From: Marsupella aquatica
Lineage: Eukaryota; Marchantiophyta
NCBI GenBank assembly: GCA_973895155.1
Contig: OZ316897.1
Coordinates: 17,050,001 to 17,114,000 of the forward strand
Direction: 5' to 3'
Length of the DNA stretch: 64,000 nt
Shown: positions 33,927-44,840 of the stretch, piece after piece
Layout of the letters: each line of letters starts with the position of its first letter
How positions within the stretch are numbered: the first letter of the stretch is position 1
Program-made: the position numbers and the translations under genes
Notes under the pieces: model-generated
The model's database searches: none
What the model was told of the DNA's origin: nothing
What the model saw: only the letters and a program-made list of their open reading frames with translations

Positions 33927-36304
33927 CTTGACTGCTGAATTCCTATTGTCAACAATGGCAATGGTGGTGGAAACTAAAGTCTAGTCACTAGGCACCACTT
34001 TTGGCAAATGATGAGGTACCTTGTGAAGGGAGTTAGTGTCCATGGTCTTCCCACTCAACAGCATAGCCAGGAAAGATGAAGCAGCATGACCAGAATCAAG
34101 TGTAGCTCTGGTCACACAATCTGTAGCAATACTGTCATCTCTACCACTGGAAATCGGTACTGGGATAGCCAAACCAGTGGAAGCATGCAATGAAGAAGAA
34201 GAAGGTCCAGTATATACATGAGATTGGACCTCCAAAACCGGTGTCACAGGGGCTGATGAAGAATGCAGTGAGCCCTCTAGCGCTCTGATGACAGCTCTAG
34301 CATCCAGCTGTAAATCATGGCAACTGAAAAGTGGAGTGGTAAGAATCCTTTGTGCCATACCGGAGGTGAAATGCTCAAGCAACTCAGGAAAAACAACTCC
34401 CTATGAAATGTCAGCAGCACCTGGTGGTGGAATGGATGTAGCTGCAGCTCCCTCCCCCCTCGCCAACAAGGTGCGCTCTTCAGCAAGTGTGAGGGGCTGA
34501 AAAGATTGGGGCATGACAGCCCGAGCTCCCCTGGCTCTAGTCATAGGACCAGCAGCAAGACCATCAGCCTGTACAATGCGGCGTGTGGGAGCAATACGGG
34601 AGGCAGCACTGGCCTGCTGGTAAGCAAAATAGGAAGGGCAGAATGAATCTGAAAATTCTGCTGTAAGGCCAGGCTATGTAGCAGAGGACAGCACACACTC
34701 ACCCATATGAGCATCAAATGGCAAGCCATAGAAAGAGCGGGGTAGAGGTGCTGAACTATCAGTGGTGCCTGGGCCAGGGATGGGTTGCACATGACCAACC
34801 GGTTGAGAAGGACCAGCAGAGGCAGTGGACTTGCCTTTGATGTTGGCAAGTTGGGCACGTAAGGACTCAACCTCATGAATTAGAGACTGGAGTTGAGTTG
34901 CCTGTGCGTTGTGAGCCTCCTTCTGAGCTGGTTGCTTCTGTTGCTGCTTGGGCAATTTGTTAGCACTGGATGCTTTGCCATTGGAAGGAGGAGCAACTGA
35001 TGCAGTAGGAGCCCTCCTAGCTGGTGGGGGAGTGGAAGCAGGAGTAGGATGAGGGGTCTGCTATTGTAGCTGCTTCCTCTCTGGGAATTTGGCAAAGCAA
35101 ACTACCTCCAAGTGGCCCACTTTTCTGCAAAAATTACAAGACAGGTCCTCAGCAACAATATCACATTCATTAGCCTTGTGATTGGGGTTACCACAGTAGT
35201 TGCAAGATGGCAGCATGAGAGCAGCATGGGCTGGCTTGGTCTTGGAACCATACTGTGCCACACGGGAAGGGGTGGCCAGTGTAGGGGCAGCAGCCTGGTA
35301 CCTGGATCACGGTGGACGCGCAATACTGGCCTCATAATGTGCATGGGCCAACTCAAGTTTCTCAGCAGTGTCATAGACATTGAGCAGGGTGTAGCTGTCT
35401 CCAAACTCTAAGAATACTTGCTGCAACACTTGCGAATGGAGAGCTGGTGGTCAATGATGCTCTGGGTGTCCTCCTTCAGCTTGAGAAGCCGACGATACAT
35501 CATCTTCAATGTTTCATCACGCTGCCTCACAAAGGTGGCCAATTGCATGATTTTGTCAGCACTCTTGATGGGGAATTCCAATTCAAGAACCTGGAAAAAC
35601 TCAGCCACTGGATCAGCAAAGGCAGGGGAATCAATGGTGGGAGAAATGCCTGATGTAGCCTGTGCCAAGATAGTGGGAGTAACTGGCGCAGTGGTAGGAA
35701 CTGGAGTAGGAGGGGAAGTGGCAGGAGCAGCAGCATGGGCTGCAATGGCATTCTGTAATGCCATTTGTGAGGCAGCCGCAATTGCACTGGCATAGGCAGG
35801 GTTAGGCAATTATGTGACAGCAAGCAGCCATTGAGAGTGCTGCTCATACACATCCAAAGCCTCATGGTGCACATACCTAGCTAGCTGCTTGAATGCAAAA
35901 GCATTTGTGAAATTGCTGCCGTACTTCAACTCCAATTTGTAAACGATAGTGTAGAAAGTGGATTTGAACTCACGTAAAGAGACAGTGCCTGGCCGCCCGC
36001 TGAAGCGCTCAATGCGGCCAGATGAGTGACTGGCATCCATGTTGTATGTCGGTGAAGCTGGAACAATCATTGATGCAGAAGGAGAAAAAGGCAAAGAAGT
36101 GATAGCAGGCTTCGGGGTAGAGGTGAAGCGACCGCCAAATGTAGCAGAAGGGTTGCGTGGTGTGGGTGCTGCTGCTGTCTGCTTACGTCGTCAAAATTGC
36201 CGAGACTCCAATGAAATTGGCACCAACGGTCGTGGATCACTCCGCAAGTGGTACCTGGGTGTTGGTGGCGATGAGCTGCTACGAGTCGGCTCCTCTGCTG
36301 ACAT
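33927..36304 (-). pseudogene. Retrotransposon Gag with zinc knuckles, broken
   Basis: The reading frame probably opens with the ATG at 36302-36304 and runs toward the protease. Visible parts: a Pro/Ser-rich N-terminus, a capsid-like helical region (36094-35440, with GRIERFSGRPG, YEQHSQW, a QLATFVRQRDE helix), two CX2CX4HX4C zinc knuckles (CNYCGNPNHKANEC and CNFCRKVGHLEVVC, about 35205-35120), then a Pro/Gln-rich and coiled-coil stretch (about 34970-34820). Breaks: TGA 36191, TAA 35810, a one-base frame change near 35430, TGA 35307, TAG 35061, TAG 34674, TAG 34401, TAG 33981. No separate Gag stop is evident, so a single Gag-Pol frame is likely. Confidence 0.8.
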
Positions 36305-37440
36305 GCTGCATGCTCACCTGGGGTGCCAATGGGAAAGAAACTGACAAGAAAAAGAAGTGGCAGCCCCAAGGCTAGGAAATGAAACCCACAAAGGAAACAA
36401 ACGGTGCAAGGCAGCAATGTGTCGAATGTGTAAACACACAGAAAAACCGTTACAAAGAAAAATTGTCGGCAAAGAAAAGCCCCTTAAAAACTCGGGAAAG
36501 GCCTAATGTTGGCGGCAATAAAGAAATCCGGGAAAGGAAACTAGAAGTGGCCCTCCCTTAAGTGTATACATCGGGCCCCTATGTGGACCCAAAAACTGGC
36601 AGGAAAAGGAAAACCAAAGAGGCACGCGTCAGCGGGAAAAGAAAACCGGGCCAAGTGGGACACAGGATCTGAAGTGTATACACATCAGCCCGATGTGGAC
36701 CCGAGAGATGGAAACAGGTCGATCGTCGCGCAGCAAAAAAGCGAGACAAGCCGAAAAAGGCGAAAAGAAAACGGGAAGAGTGAGGCGAATAAAAAGAAAT
36801 GAGCCCTGTGCATAGGGCTTCGCACCCCCCTCCCCCCTCCTTATGAGCTCTCGAAGCCTCCTTTTATTGCAGCATAGGGCCTCGTGCTCGGCCCCCCCTC
36901 CTGCCACCAGCTCTATTAAGACCAGGGCACGATGCCCTATGTGCGTAAGGCGGAGTGAAAGGAGCGCGCGCGGCCCTATGCTCGGCCCAGGGGCATTGAT
37001 GGGCCCCGAATGTGTGTATACATAGGCACTCAGGCAGGGTAGCTGCCGGACCGAAAGCATCTCGCGACGGCAAAGAGTAAAGAAAAAGGGGTCGCGACCG
37101 GGGAATAGCTCGCGACGGAAATTGGCCGGGGAACACCAAAAAATGGCCCGAAAAAGGTCATGGCAGTCAGCAGCCGGCAGCCATAGTGGAAGCAGCAAAG
37201 GGTCCCCGGATGCAACCGGAAAGAAAAAATCGGGCTCCAACAGGAGCGTTATGTGTATACTTATGTTAAGTATACACTTAACACCATATTGGACCCATAA
37301 TTTCAACCCGTGCCTCCATTGTTGCTCAAAGAAATTGCACCGGCTTCGACAGAAATTGTCTGGACCGACATAGCAGCTGAGAAGCACAACGTCTTTGATC
37401 TTCTTCTCTTCACCGCTAACCCGGCGGCAGTTCTTCTTGA
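36305..37440 (-). other. Long 5' leader of the retrotransposon
   Basis: About 1.1 kb between the primer site and gag without a supported gene. It contains at least five GTATAC boxes, four of them in GTGTATAC form (near 36560, 36673, 37012, 37252), with a perfect 10-bp-arm hairpin at 37252-37276, and a GC-rich segment with C runs (36825-36900). One open frame on minus (36629-37516) crosses the leader but has no recognisable domain. Confidence 0.5.
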
Positions 37441-37442
37441 AT
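37428..37442 (-). promoter_or_regulatory. Putative self-primer binding site
   Basis: On the coding strand ATTCAAGAAGAACTG starts at the very end of repeat half B' and runs into the leader. Its perfect 15-nt complement lies at 37602-37588 in the same strand, inside B'. No tRNA-complementary TGG start is present. In Tf1/sushi-type elements the mRNA 5' end folds back onto a site just after the LTR to prime synthesis. This arrangement would fit a transcript starting near 37602. Inferred. Confidence 0.5.
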
Positions 37443-37802
37443 AAAAGGCGTGATATAAACAAACGTACTGAAATCGAATCGAAAACCGGCGAGATGCCAA
37501 GATCGGCCGGGAGCATCTAACGAATCACTGTGTGAATTCCGTGTACGGAACCGACAAGCAGCCTCTGAAAAACTCTGTCTCACAGCAATTCAAGAAGAAC
37601 TGAAGAACGGCAAAGAAAAACATGCCCTAAGTAGGACCGGGTCCAGGCGTCACACTAACAAACCCCTTTTGCTTCAAGAACAGCCTAGACTCGCTACAAG
37701 AACATGACACTAACTCAAGTAGTACACTAGCCCTAACCATACCTAGCGGGCATGCGAGGGACATGCCGATGTGCACAAGCGGCACTGTCCCTCGGCATGA
37801 CA
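37441..37802 (-). repeat. Split repeat half B' (362 bp)
   Basis: Copy of 28375-28736 with 7 substitutions and no indels. Its outer end (TGTCATGCC on minus) is the element terminus and is followed on plus by TTGG. Its inner end is the exact counterpart of the A/B junction in the complete repeat. The segment that should follow, part A, is instead at 28739-28916. Confidence 0.9.
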
Positions 37803-37806
37803 TTGG
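37803..37806. repeat. Right target-site duplication, TTGG
   Basis: Matches 28193-28196 at the other end of the element. Confidence 0.7.
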
Positions 37807-37989
37807 CTCCAGTAAAGCTTCTCTGACACCACCCCCTCTAATAACATCATCCCAGTTCCAAATAGCATCCAGTCCCAAACAGACTGGATGCTATCTGGGT
37901 TAGAACACTAATTATGGGCCCCAAATGGCATCCAGTCCCAAGACAATGCTATTCAGGATAGAGTCTTACTGATAAATGGCAAGCAATTA

Positions 37990-38193
37990 GAGGGGGGCTT
38001 TACAAGGCATAGGGGGAGTTCACTGCCTCTCCATGGGAAGCTAATGGCCATTTCTTTACACAAAGTTAAAATGTCTGGACAAAAGTGTGTTCTGGTCTGG
38101 AATTAATCAAGGCAATTCTATGAAAAGAAGGGACCATTTGATCAAGTTTTTTAGACCACCTCATAAGGAGGTCTAAGTTTTTGACAAAAAAAA
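37990..38193. repeat. Dispersed repeat, copy 2
   Basis: Similar to 16373-16590, in the same orientation and ending in the same TTAGACCACCTC hairpin. It begins about 190 bp outside the retrotransposon. Confidence 0.6.
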
Positions 38194-38630
38194 CAAGCAA
38201 ACAAATGCCTGAAATAAATTAATCTGATTGCTTTCCAACTCCTGGGCTCCATCCTCATGCTCCTCATAATCACTTTATGTATAATCAATTGAGGTTTGCA
38301 GGTTTTGGGTATGCAATCTTCTACCTAAGCTCCAAATCCCGATCCACCAGTTCTTCTTTACCTCGGGGTCTCCTGTCAATCTAGGGGCCAATCCTTTCCA
38401 TCGAATAATCTTTGCACGATTTTAAGTCTTCCATCCACTTTGGCAAGTCCTACTTGTGTCTTCAGTAACTCACTTCATAAAGCCCTTTGAGTAATGTTTT
38501 TATTGCTTCCTTCACATCTTTTCTCTTTCCCAAACTTGTTCCAGAGATTTCATTCGTCATTCTTACTAACAGACTCCAAATCAATTGGAGCCCCGAATCA
38601 AGATTTTCTTTACAACCCAAAGAAACTAGA

Positions 38631-39303
38631 CTGTTCACCGTAATTAGTGTGAGTAACACTAATTTGAGAGCGCCCATTTTTGGGGTCTACTCACGAATTA
38701 GTGTTAGTCACATTAATTGCGAGCAAACTCTAATTCCGTGTGCGCCAAATACTGTTATATAACACTAATTCACGTGGCTTTTTTACTCGTATCGCGCGAC
38801 GCCAGAATGACTCGAGAATGATGGCAACCAGGCCTCTCATCATAGGCTCTTTGTTAGGGTATTCAGTTGTCACTCTCATTCAGGCTAATATTGATTGATG
38901 AGCACAATGTGAGCAGTAGTTCAATGTGAGCTAACAGAAAAAAGATCCCTAATAGATGCTTTAGCCTCCACTACTATAGAGCTCTCCGCACCTCCAAATG
39001 CTCTACTGTTGGATGTGAAATAAAACCTCCAAAAACGATTGCGCACGGGAGTAAATGTTGTGGAGCCCTCAAATCCTTAGTAGATACTCACATAGCCCTC
39101 CACTACTACAGAACTTTCACCTCCAAATGCTCTATAGTAATATGTTGAACAAAACATTTAAACAAAACCTCTTTTTTTTTTTTTGAAAGTCGGTATTAAT
39201 TAGTGTTACTTTTGCTCTCAAATCAAGTTGACATAAATTAGGGTGACTAACACTAATTTGAACATAACACTAATTCTGGCATAACACTAATTCCGGTGAA
39301 TAG
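38631..39303. mobile_element. MITE-like non-autonomous element
   Basis: Inverted ends CTGTTCACCGTAATTAGTGT (38631-38650) and its counterpart at 39284-39303 differ at 2 of 20 positions. The 673-bp interior has no gene and contains many copies of AATTAGTGT in both orientations near both ends. I could not define a target-site duplication. A related end is found near 60942. Confidence 0.6.
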
Positions 39304-42300
39304 TGTGGAGAAGCGAATAGGGATCAAGATATGTGGATGTCACTTTGTATTTGTTCTCCAGAACTTCGAAGCAAAAGGTCACCAACTTGAGGTTTCACGC
39401 TGCAAGTACCTGATCTGGAACTAGGCAACACGCACAAAATGATATTCATGTATCCCCTTTTGCATTCTCGGGGGTCTCACTACATGGGGACCTCCCCATC
39501 ACCTGTGACGTTTTTAGGCCTTGGACCCCCTAAAATGTAAGAAAAAAATATTATTTTTTAACCCTTAGAAAGTTGGAATATTCTTGGAATATTCCAAAAA
39601 TTGGACTAAAAGTCCCTAATATTCTTATAAGTCTCAAAATTGAATTTAAAAGACCCTATTGTTCTTCTACAAAAATTCTTAAGTCTTCCCTTACAACCAA
39701 TAAAATGACCATATCCTTCGTCGCACGTGATATGCCATTTTTGTGGAAGTGAAACCCCCGAGTTTGCATTCGTGGCAACAGAACACAGATCGTAATTCGA
39801 TACATTCAATACTACTACAAAAATTGAAAAACAATACTCTATACAGAGTATAAGTAGTCATACAAGTCAAAATACTTTTTTGCTGTGAATATCTATACAA
39901 GGAAAACTACGTGACATGGGAGCGCAAGGAATGCACCAAAAATGAAGCTCAAAAACATATACGAGCTCCTCCTTAAACTACAATTTTTTGGAGGGGTGTC
40001 CACATGGCACAATTTGATTGGTCCATACAAAAAAGGATTGTGGCCAAAAGACTTTTTGAGTGACTGTAAAGTATCTTCTGAGAGATGACTGCTTTTAATT
40101 AAATGGGGGAAAAAGATGAAAGCGTGAATATGAGATAGTTCCCATTCATTTGAGTGTGCTTTTATTTACTTTATAAGTTTGTTTCAAAAGTGGATCTCTT
40201 TTATTCAATGTGGGTTTTTAGAATGTTTTAAATTAAACTTGGTAAGAAAAATTTGGATCCATAGATCCTGTTGAGTACTTGTTGTGGGTTTTAGAGGAGT
40301 CTAATCTGGACATGGGATGAGAAAAAGAGATCGGGATCTGCATCGATATTCAAATATGTATATGGATGAGTGACTCGCTGCAAGCAAAGAATGTGACATC
40401 TTTAAACCACACCTGCCACTATAAAAGCTTCATTCCATGTCTCACTACTCACCATAAAAGATGGAACACTAGCACCTTTTGTGGAGTACTTGTCAAAAAA
40501 AAGTTTTGCAGTCAGCACCTTTTGTGGAGCTCAAAGCCCATTTCTGAACTTGTACTCTTTAGAATGAGAACTACGGGTTACCCGTAGCCGGGGCAGGTGT
40601 GGTTTAATTGAGTAATAGATGTTTGAATCCCTATTGTATTTGTGTGAGAAGGGAAAACACACAAGCCTTGCTCGGATTAAAAGTAACTCAGTGCATTAAG
40701 GAACTGTAGTTCAACATATATGGTAGAGGTGCAGTAGCTAAGTCAACCTTTGCTTAAATTTTAATCATGCCACAACATTAAGGGACTCATATGCATGTTA
40801 TTCCTCCCATTTTTTTGTTAGGATTTACTCTTAGGTCTAGAGTTACAAATGTACCGTAGTTAAGACTAACCTTCATCGCAGACTTGGTTAGGTTAGTCAT
40901 GCTGTGCACACTCTATAACCAAGCGGTGTTTGCTTGGAGAGGTGAAACTCAAGCTCATTGTTACGGAGCCAGTTGAGAGATAGGGAGAGCTTGTGCTGTG
41001 AATGCTTGGTATGGCCGGTCGGTCTAGAGTGCAGTAAAGTTCTTGTGTGTTCCCGTGGACGTAGCCTCATGTGGAGGTGAACCACGTATCTCTCTGTGTC
41101 GACTATTGTGCATTGAATGGTTCATGGGCTTGCCGTTGCAATCATCGTCTATGCTCAACATTTTTCTTAGAGATCCAATTTTATGTGATATCTCTTTTTG
41201 ATTTTGACTTGTCAAGGGTGAAAGATGAAATTATTGTCTGAAGGTTCTTGATTGGGATGGATAGTGTCTTCCATAATGATCTCGACTTATTTATGGTATT
41301 CTCCATTTTGATTAATTTTGATTTTGGACAAACTTTTGGGTAAAATTTTGTTTTCCAGTAAAACATAGAGTTTTCTGCTATATCAAAAACACACTTCTGG
41401 TTTAATAGTCATAGTTCTCATTAGGTAAGTCATGGTGTTCTTGATGATTATGGGTCGATTGAATCTACCCAGGCTTTAACCAATTGAACCCAATTGTAGC
41501 ATGAATTATTTCTTAGCCTGTGCATCACAAGTCTACACGATTCTGGGCCAAGAGGGAAATCATAAATTGCCGCCCTAGCTTGGGTACCCAGAAAACACCG
41601 ACTTCCTATACTCAAAGATAAGGCTCACATGATCAGCAATGAAATGAATCCGAGAGCACGAGTAGCTCGAACAGATCGCCAGTGGTGATGCCCAATTCCT
41701 TCTGGAAGCTCCCCACCTCAAACTTCCAACAATTGACGACTCTTATTAGGCACCTGTTCTGCACCCACAATTGCAATCCTGTGAAATGATTGCGTTCACC
41801 AGTGGTCGCAGCGTAGAGTCTAGAGATCCCCAAGCGTGATCCACTGTACCTTGCAACAAAAGCACGTAGCTGATAGATTTATACTCGCATGCCCATGTAT
41901 CTGCCTGTAGTCGGTGAATCTATCTGTGCGAGGCACAATGGTTAACTGCAGGTATGTATGAATGTCGTGCGTGCAAAGGTTCTAGACCGGCGATTTATAG
42001 CTATATCCAAGAAGAAGAATTTAACTCTCTGAGAACTCAGGATGACATTGGTGGATTCAGAGCATGCCTCGATCTGTCGTAGTGGCAGCAAGTCAGGACG
42101 GGTATGGGGATCGATAGTGTGCAAGGATTGATAGCGATTACGAGCTGACGACCAATTCTAATAACACCTAAACTTCCATCATGGTCTAATGTTGAATGGT
42201 CGTCTCCTTAAGTCAATTAACCAATTTCACGAGATATGGCCACCCTGTTTGCACAAATTGTCGCGCAATGATCTTCGAGGAAGGTGAAGCTCATGTGTAA

Positions 42301-43425
42301 AACTATCTCTGGTCACACTTTCCGACCACTCATCAAATCAGTTTTTCTCAAATTCTATCTTGATTTCAAACCGAGTTGCTATTGGTCACCATGCATTTCC
42401 GACGTAACTAAACTACGAATCAATTAGAAGGGAACTTAACTTTGTCTTGGTGAGATTGGGTCCTGTCTTTCTACAGTTGCAGCTGCCCAACTCTACCTCC
42501 ATCTCGAACCTGAAATAGACATGCGCAAAAACACGTTACGACTGAGATTCCTGAAAGCAGATAAGGTCTTCTTAGTCTTTCCCTACCGGATGCAACAAGC
42601 AATACCTTGGTTCTACACCTTGGTTCTACACCTTGATTCAACACCTTGATCTATTCACCTCGTGATGAATAGATCGACAACGAGGCCAGTTTACCGCTCA
42701 ATCGATGTACTTCGTTCATAATGTGGAAACCTCCCAACTGATGTTATTTCCAGGAACCGAACCCTGAATTGTTTTTGCGTACTGTTCTGCCTTTTTGTCG
42801 CGCTCTTGCGCGCGTGGCCTGGGCAACTTGGGTGGTGGGGTTCCCGAAAATCCCATCTTCTTGAGCCAATTGCCTATCTATCAGATATCTATGAAGTATA
42901 ATAATAGATTTTATTCTTTCCATTTGACTCGCCCTGCTGTAGGTGGACTCTCTCGGATACGACACTGATCATAAGCAGGAGTTGAAATAAATGACCATTC
43001 CACAATGCCCCCGTTTCCGGCCTCTTTCCTTTTTCGCTTGCGTTGTTGGGGCAAAGTACAGGAGTAAGTTGTTGTTCCGCTCTGTTCTGCTCGACGATGT
43101 GGCTCTGGCATCGAGAGTGCAGGCTAACATTCTCTGTTCTGAACTTGTTGAGAGAGTGGGGGGAGACACAGAGACACAGAGACACAGATAAAGAGTGGAG
43201 GCCTCCAAATATCTCTCCGGTGGAATGTCAGCGATGGTTCTCAGCTTGAGGGAACTGATATCCACTGGCACAACGCGAGAAGGAAGTATTTGGAGAAGGT
43301 TGGAATAGAATTATAGCTGGTTAAGGTTTGGGTTTTGTTCTCGTTCTGATTTGTCCCGTGTCTTCTTCTTCTGGAGGTTGAGTTTTGGTTTTCTCGATTA
43401 GTTTTCGACTGTTTTGTTATTGAGT
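39304..43425. other. Interval without a supported gene
   Basis: Anonymous DNA. A short tandem repeat of ACCTTGGTTCTAC units lies at about 42603-42650. Around 40880-41130 the minus strand carries GATACGTGGTTCACC and other LTR-like phrases, which could be a worn solo LTR, but I found no partner or duplication. A (GACACA)n run occurs at 43163-43188. Confidence 0.4.
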
Positions 43426-43836
43426 ATGGTGCGTGTTGGAAAGAATTCCGACATTCTTCCCCTCGATCCAGAGCAGATCGAGAGGAAACAGAAGGTGAGC
43501 AAAATCTTCCATCACTTCGACGCAAATGGGGATGGGGGGCTCGACAGGAAGGAAATGGCAGCGCTGGTGATAGCCGTGAATCGTCGGGTCAAGTTCTCGG
43601 AGGTGCAAATCAGCACTATTCTGGACGAGGTGTTCCGGTTGTATGGACAGTACATTGCGGGCGACACGGGGCTGAGCTTGGACGGGCTTGTGAGAAGTTA
43701 CGATGATGGAGCAGGGGACGTGGACAGGGATTTTGATGCTTTGGGTCTGGATTTGGAGGACGCTAGAGGAGGAAGGCTTATGGAAGATCCTGATGGGGCA
43801 GCTGAAGTAGAAGCAGGTGCAGCAGTTGCAAAATGA
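43426..43836 (+). CDS. EF-hand protein, truncated relative of plant EF-hand/TPR family
   Basis: ATG at 43426 gives 136 residues. An EF-hand loop DANGDGGLDRKE sits at about residues 30-41, followed by VNRRVKFSEVQISTILDEVF and YDDGAGDVDRDFDALGL. This matches the N-terminal part of the plant calcium-binding tetratricopeptide proteins (Arabidopsis At1g05150/At2g32450 type, recalled), which are near 800 residues and carry a C-terminal TPR array. Here the frame ends after an Ala/Glu-rich tail and no TPR coding is visible downstream. It is either a short derived paralog or a truncated duplicate. The start is chosen because it is the first ATG and the family N-terminus is short. Calcium binding is likely for the single canonical loop. 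Confidence 0.65.
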   Translation: MVRVGKNSDILPLDPEQIERKQKVSKIFHHFDANGDGGLDRKEMAALVIAVNRRVKFSEVQISTILDEVFRLYGQYIAGDTGLSLDGLVRSYDDGAGDVDRDFDALGLDLEDARGGRLMEDPDGAAEVEAGAAVAK

Positions 43837-44480
43837 GGGTTGGAAAGGGGAGAGACATCCTTGGAAGATGCTCTTGGCCCGAATGGATTAGTGTCCATCG
43901 GTTAAGAATGCAATCTTGGGATGATTATGCACTTCCAACTCAAGAACATGGAAATGAACTATGTTAATACTGTAGATGTGAACATATGCAAAATAGTTCG
44001 AACATTTAGAGACCGTAATGACCATGTAGATTGTGTACAGCAGATGTCACTACGAGTGAAGCATTTGTAATTATTGTCGTGGAGTACTGAACCCTGACTC
44101 GCACTTTGCAATGACATATTTCTCATTAATAGTAATCTTGCAGAGGGATTTCGCAGAAATTTGGTCCCATACAGGTGTACCTATATCATTTCTTTCGCAG
44201 GGAATGTGTTCGGACAGGTTTCCCACATCGATGTATTCCTAGAGTTAGCTGTCTTGGGAGGGAACCAGTATGAGAGGGTGTCGGTGCTCAGAAAGAATCA
44301 TCAGGGTCTCAAACCTGCACATTCCCAAGAATTTAAGCATACAGCAAGAATCACTAGGGTGTCTCAAAGTTACGCATTCCCAATAATTTTTAACAGCCGT
44401 GATGGAAAACATGTGTTTGAGGTCATGACCAGGGATTTTGGTCAAATAACAGTTGTTCGAGATCATGTCCAAAACTGGGA

Positions 44481-44840
44481 TTTTGGTCCAATTCACCGTA
44501 TCTGGGCTTTGCTTTGAGATGGGTTACACCACGCCCCCACGGAACAGTGCACATCATGAATTTTTCAATGAGCCCCGACCATTCTTGAAGGGCACCAATG
44601 CATTTATTGTGGATCAAATCTACGTGCGGACACCATTGCACCGACCACCCAAGTTGTTTTGGAATTTTGGTCCAATTCACCGTATCTGGGCTTTGCTTTG
44701 GGATGGGTTACACCACGCACCCACGGAACAGTGCACATCATGAATTTTTCAATGAGCCCCGACCATTCTTGAAGGGCGCCAACACATTTATCGTGGATCA
44801 AATCTACGTGTGGACACCAGTGCACCGACCACCTAAGTTA
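44481..44840. repeat. Tandem duplication, 184-bp period
   Basis: Copies 44481-44664 and 44665-44840 are nearly identical, with about a dozen substitutions. Each begins TTTTGGTCCAATTCACC and ends CCGACCACCYAAGTT. Minus and plus frames run through both copies, but no domain is recognisable. Confidence 0.85.

Larger units (their letters stand above)
28197..37802 (-). mobile_element. Ty3/gypsy retrotransposon with C5-methyltransferase, PHD finger and split direct repeats
   Basis: The element is 9606 bp, starts TGTC and ends GACA, and is flanked by TTGG on both sides. In coding orientation (minus) the order is: repeat half B' (37802-37441), PBS-like site, leader, gag, protease, methyltransferase, RT, RNase H, integrase, PHD, polypurine tract, repeat half A' (28916-28739), two bases, then one complete repeat B-A (28736-28197). 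A/A' differ at 3 of 178 positions and B/B' at 7 of 362, so both pairs have similar age. Eight in-frame stops and one frame change lie in gag to methyltransferase, while RT to PHD is open. A normal element would carry two contiguous LTRs. See the findings for the split-repeat interpretation and its alternatives. Confidence 0.85.

Noticed and set aside
36629-37516. Long open frame (295 codons) on minus in the retrotransposon leader
   Set aside because: It crosses the repeat boundary and primer site, its composition follows GC-rich leader DNA and no domain is recognisable; treated as leader.
37822-37836. TGGTGTCAGAGAAGC on minus, similar to an initiator-Met tRNA primer site
   Set aside because: It lies outside the element beyond the TTGG duplication and no LTR end precedes it.
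40880-41380. Possible Copia LTR or gag fragment on minus
   Set aside because: Only short LTR-like phrases; no second copy, primer site, duplication or domain found.
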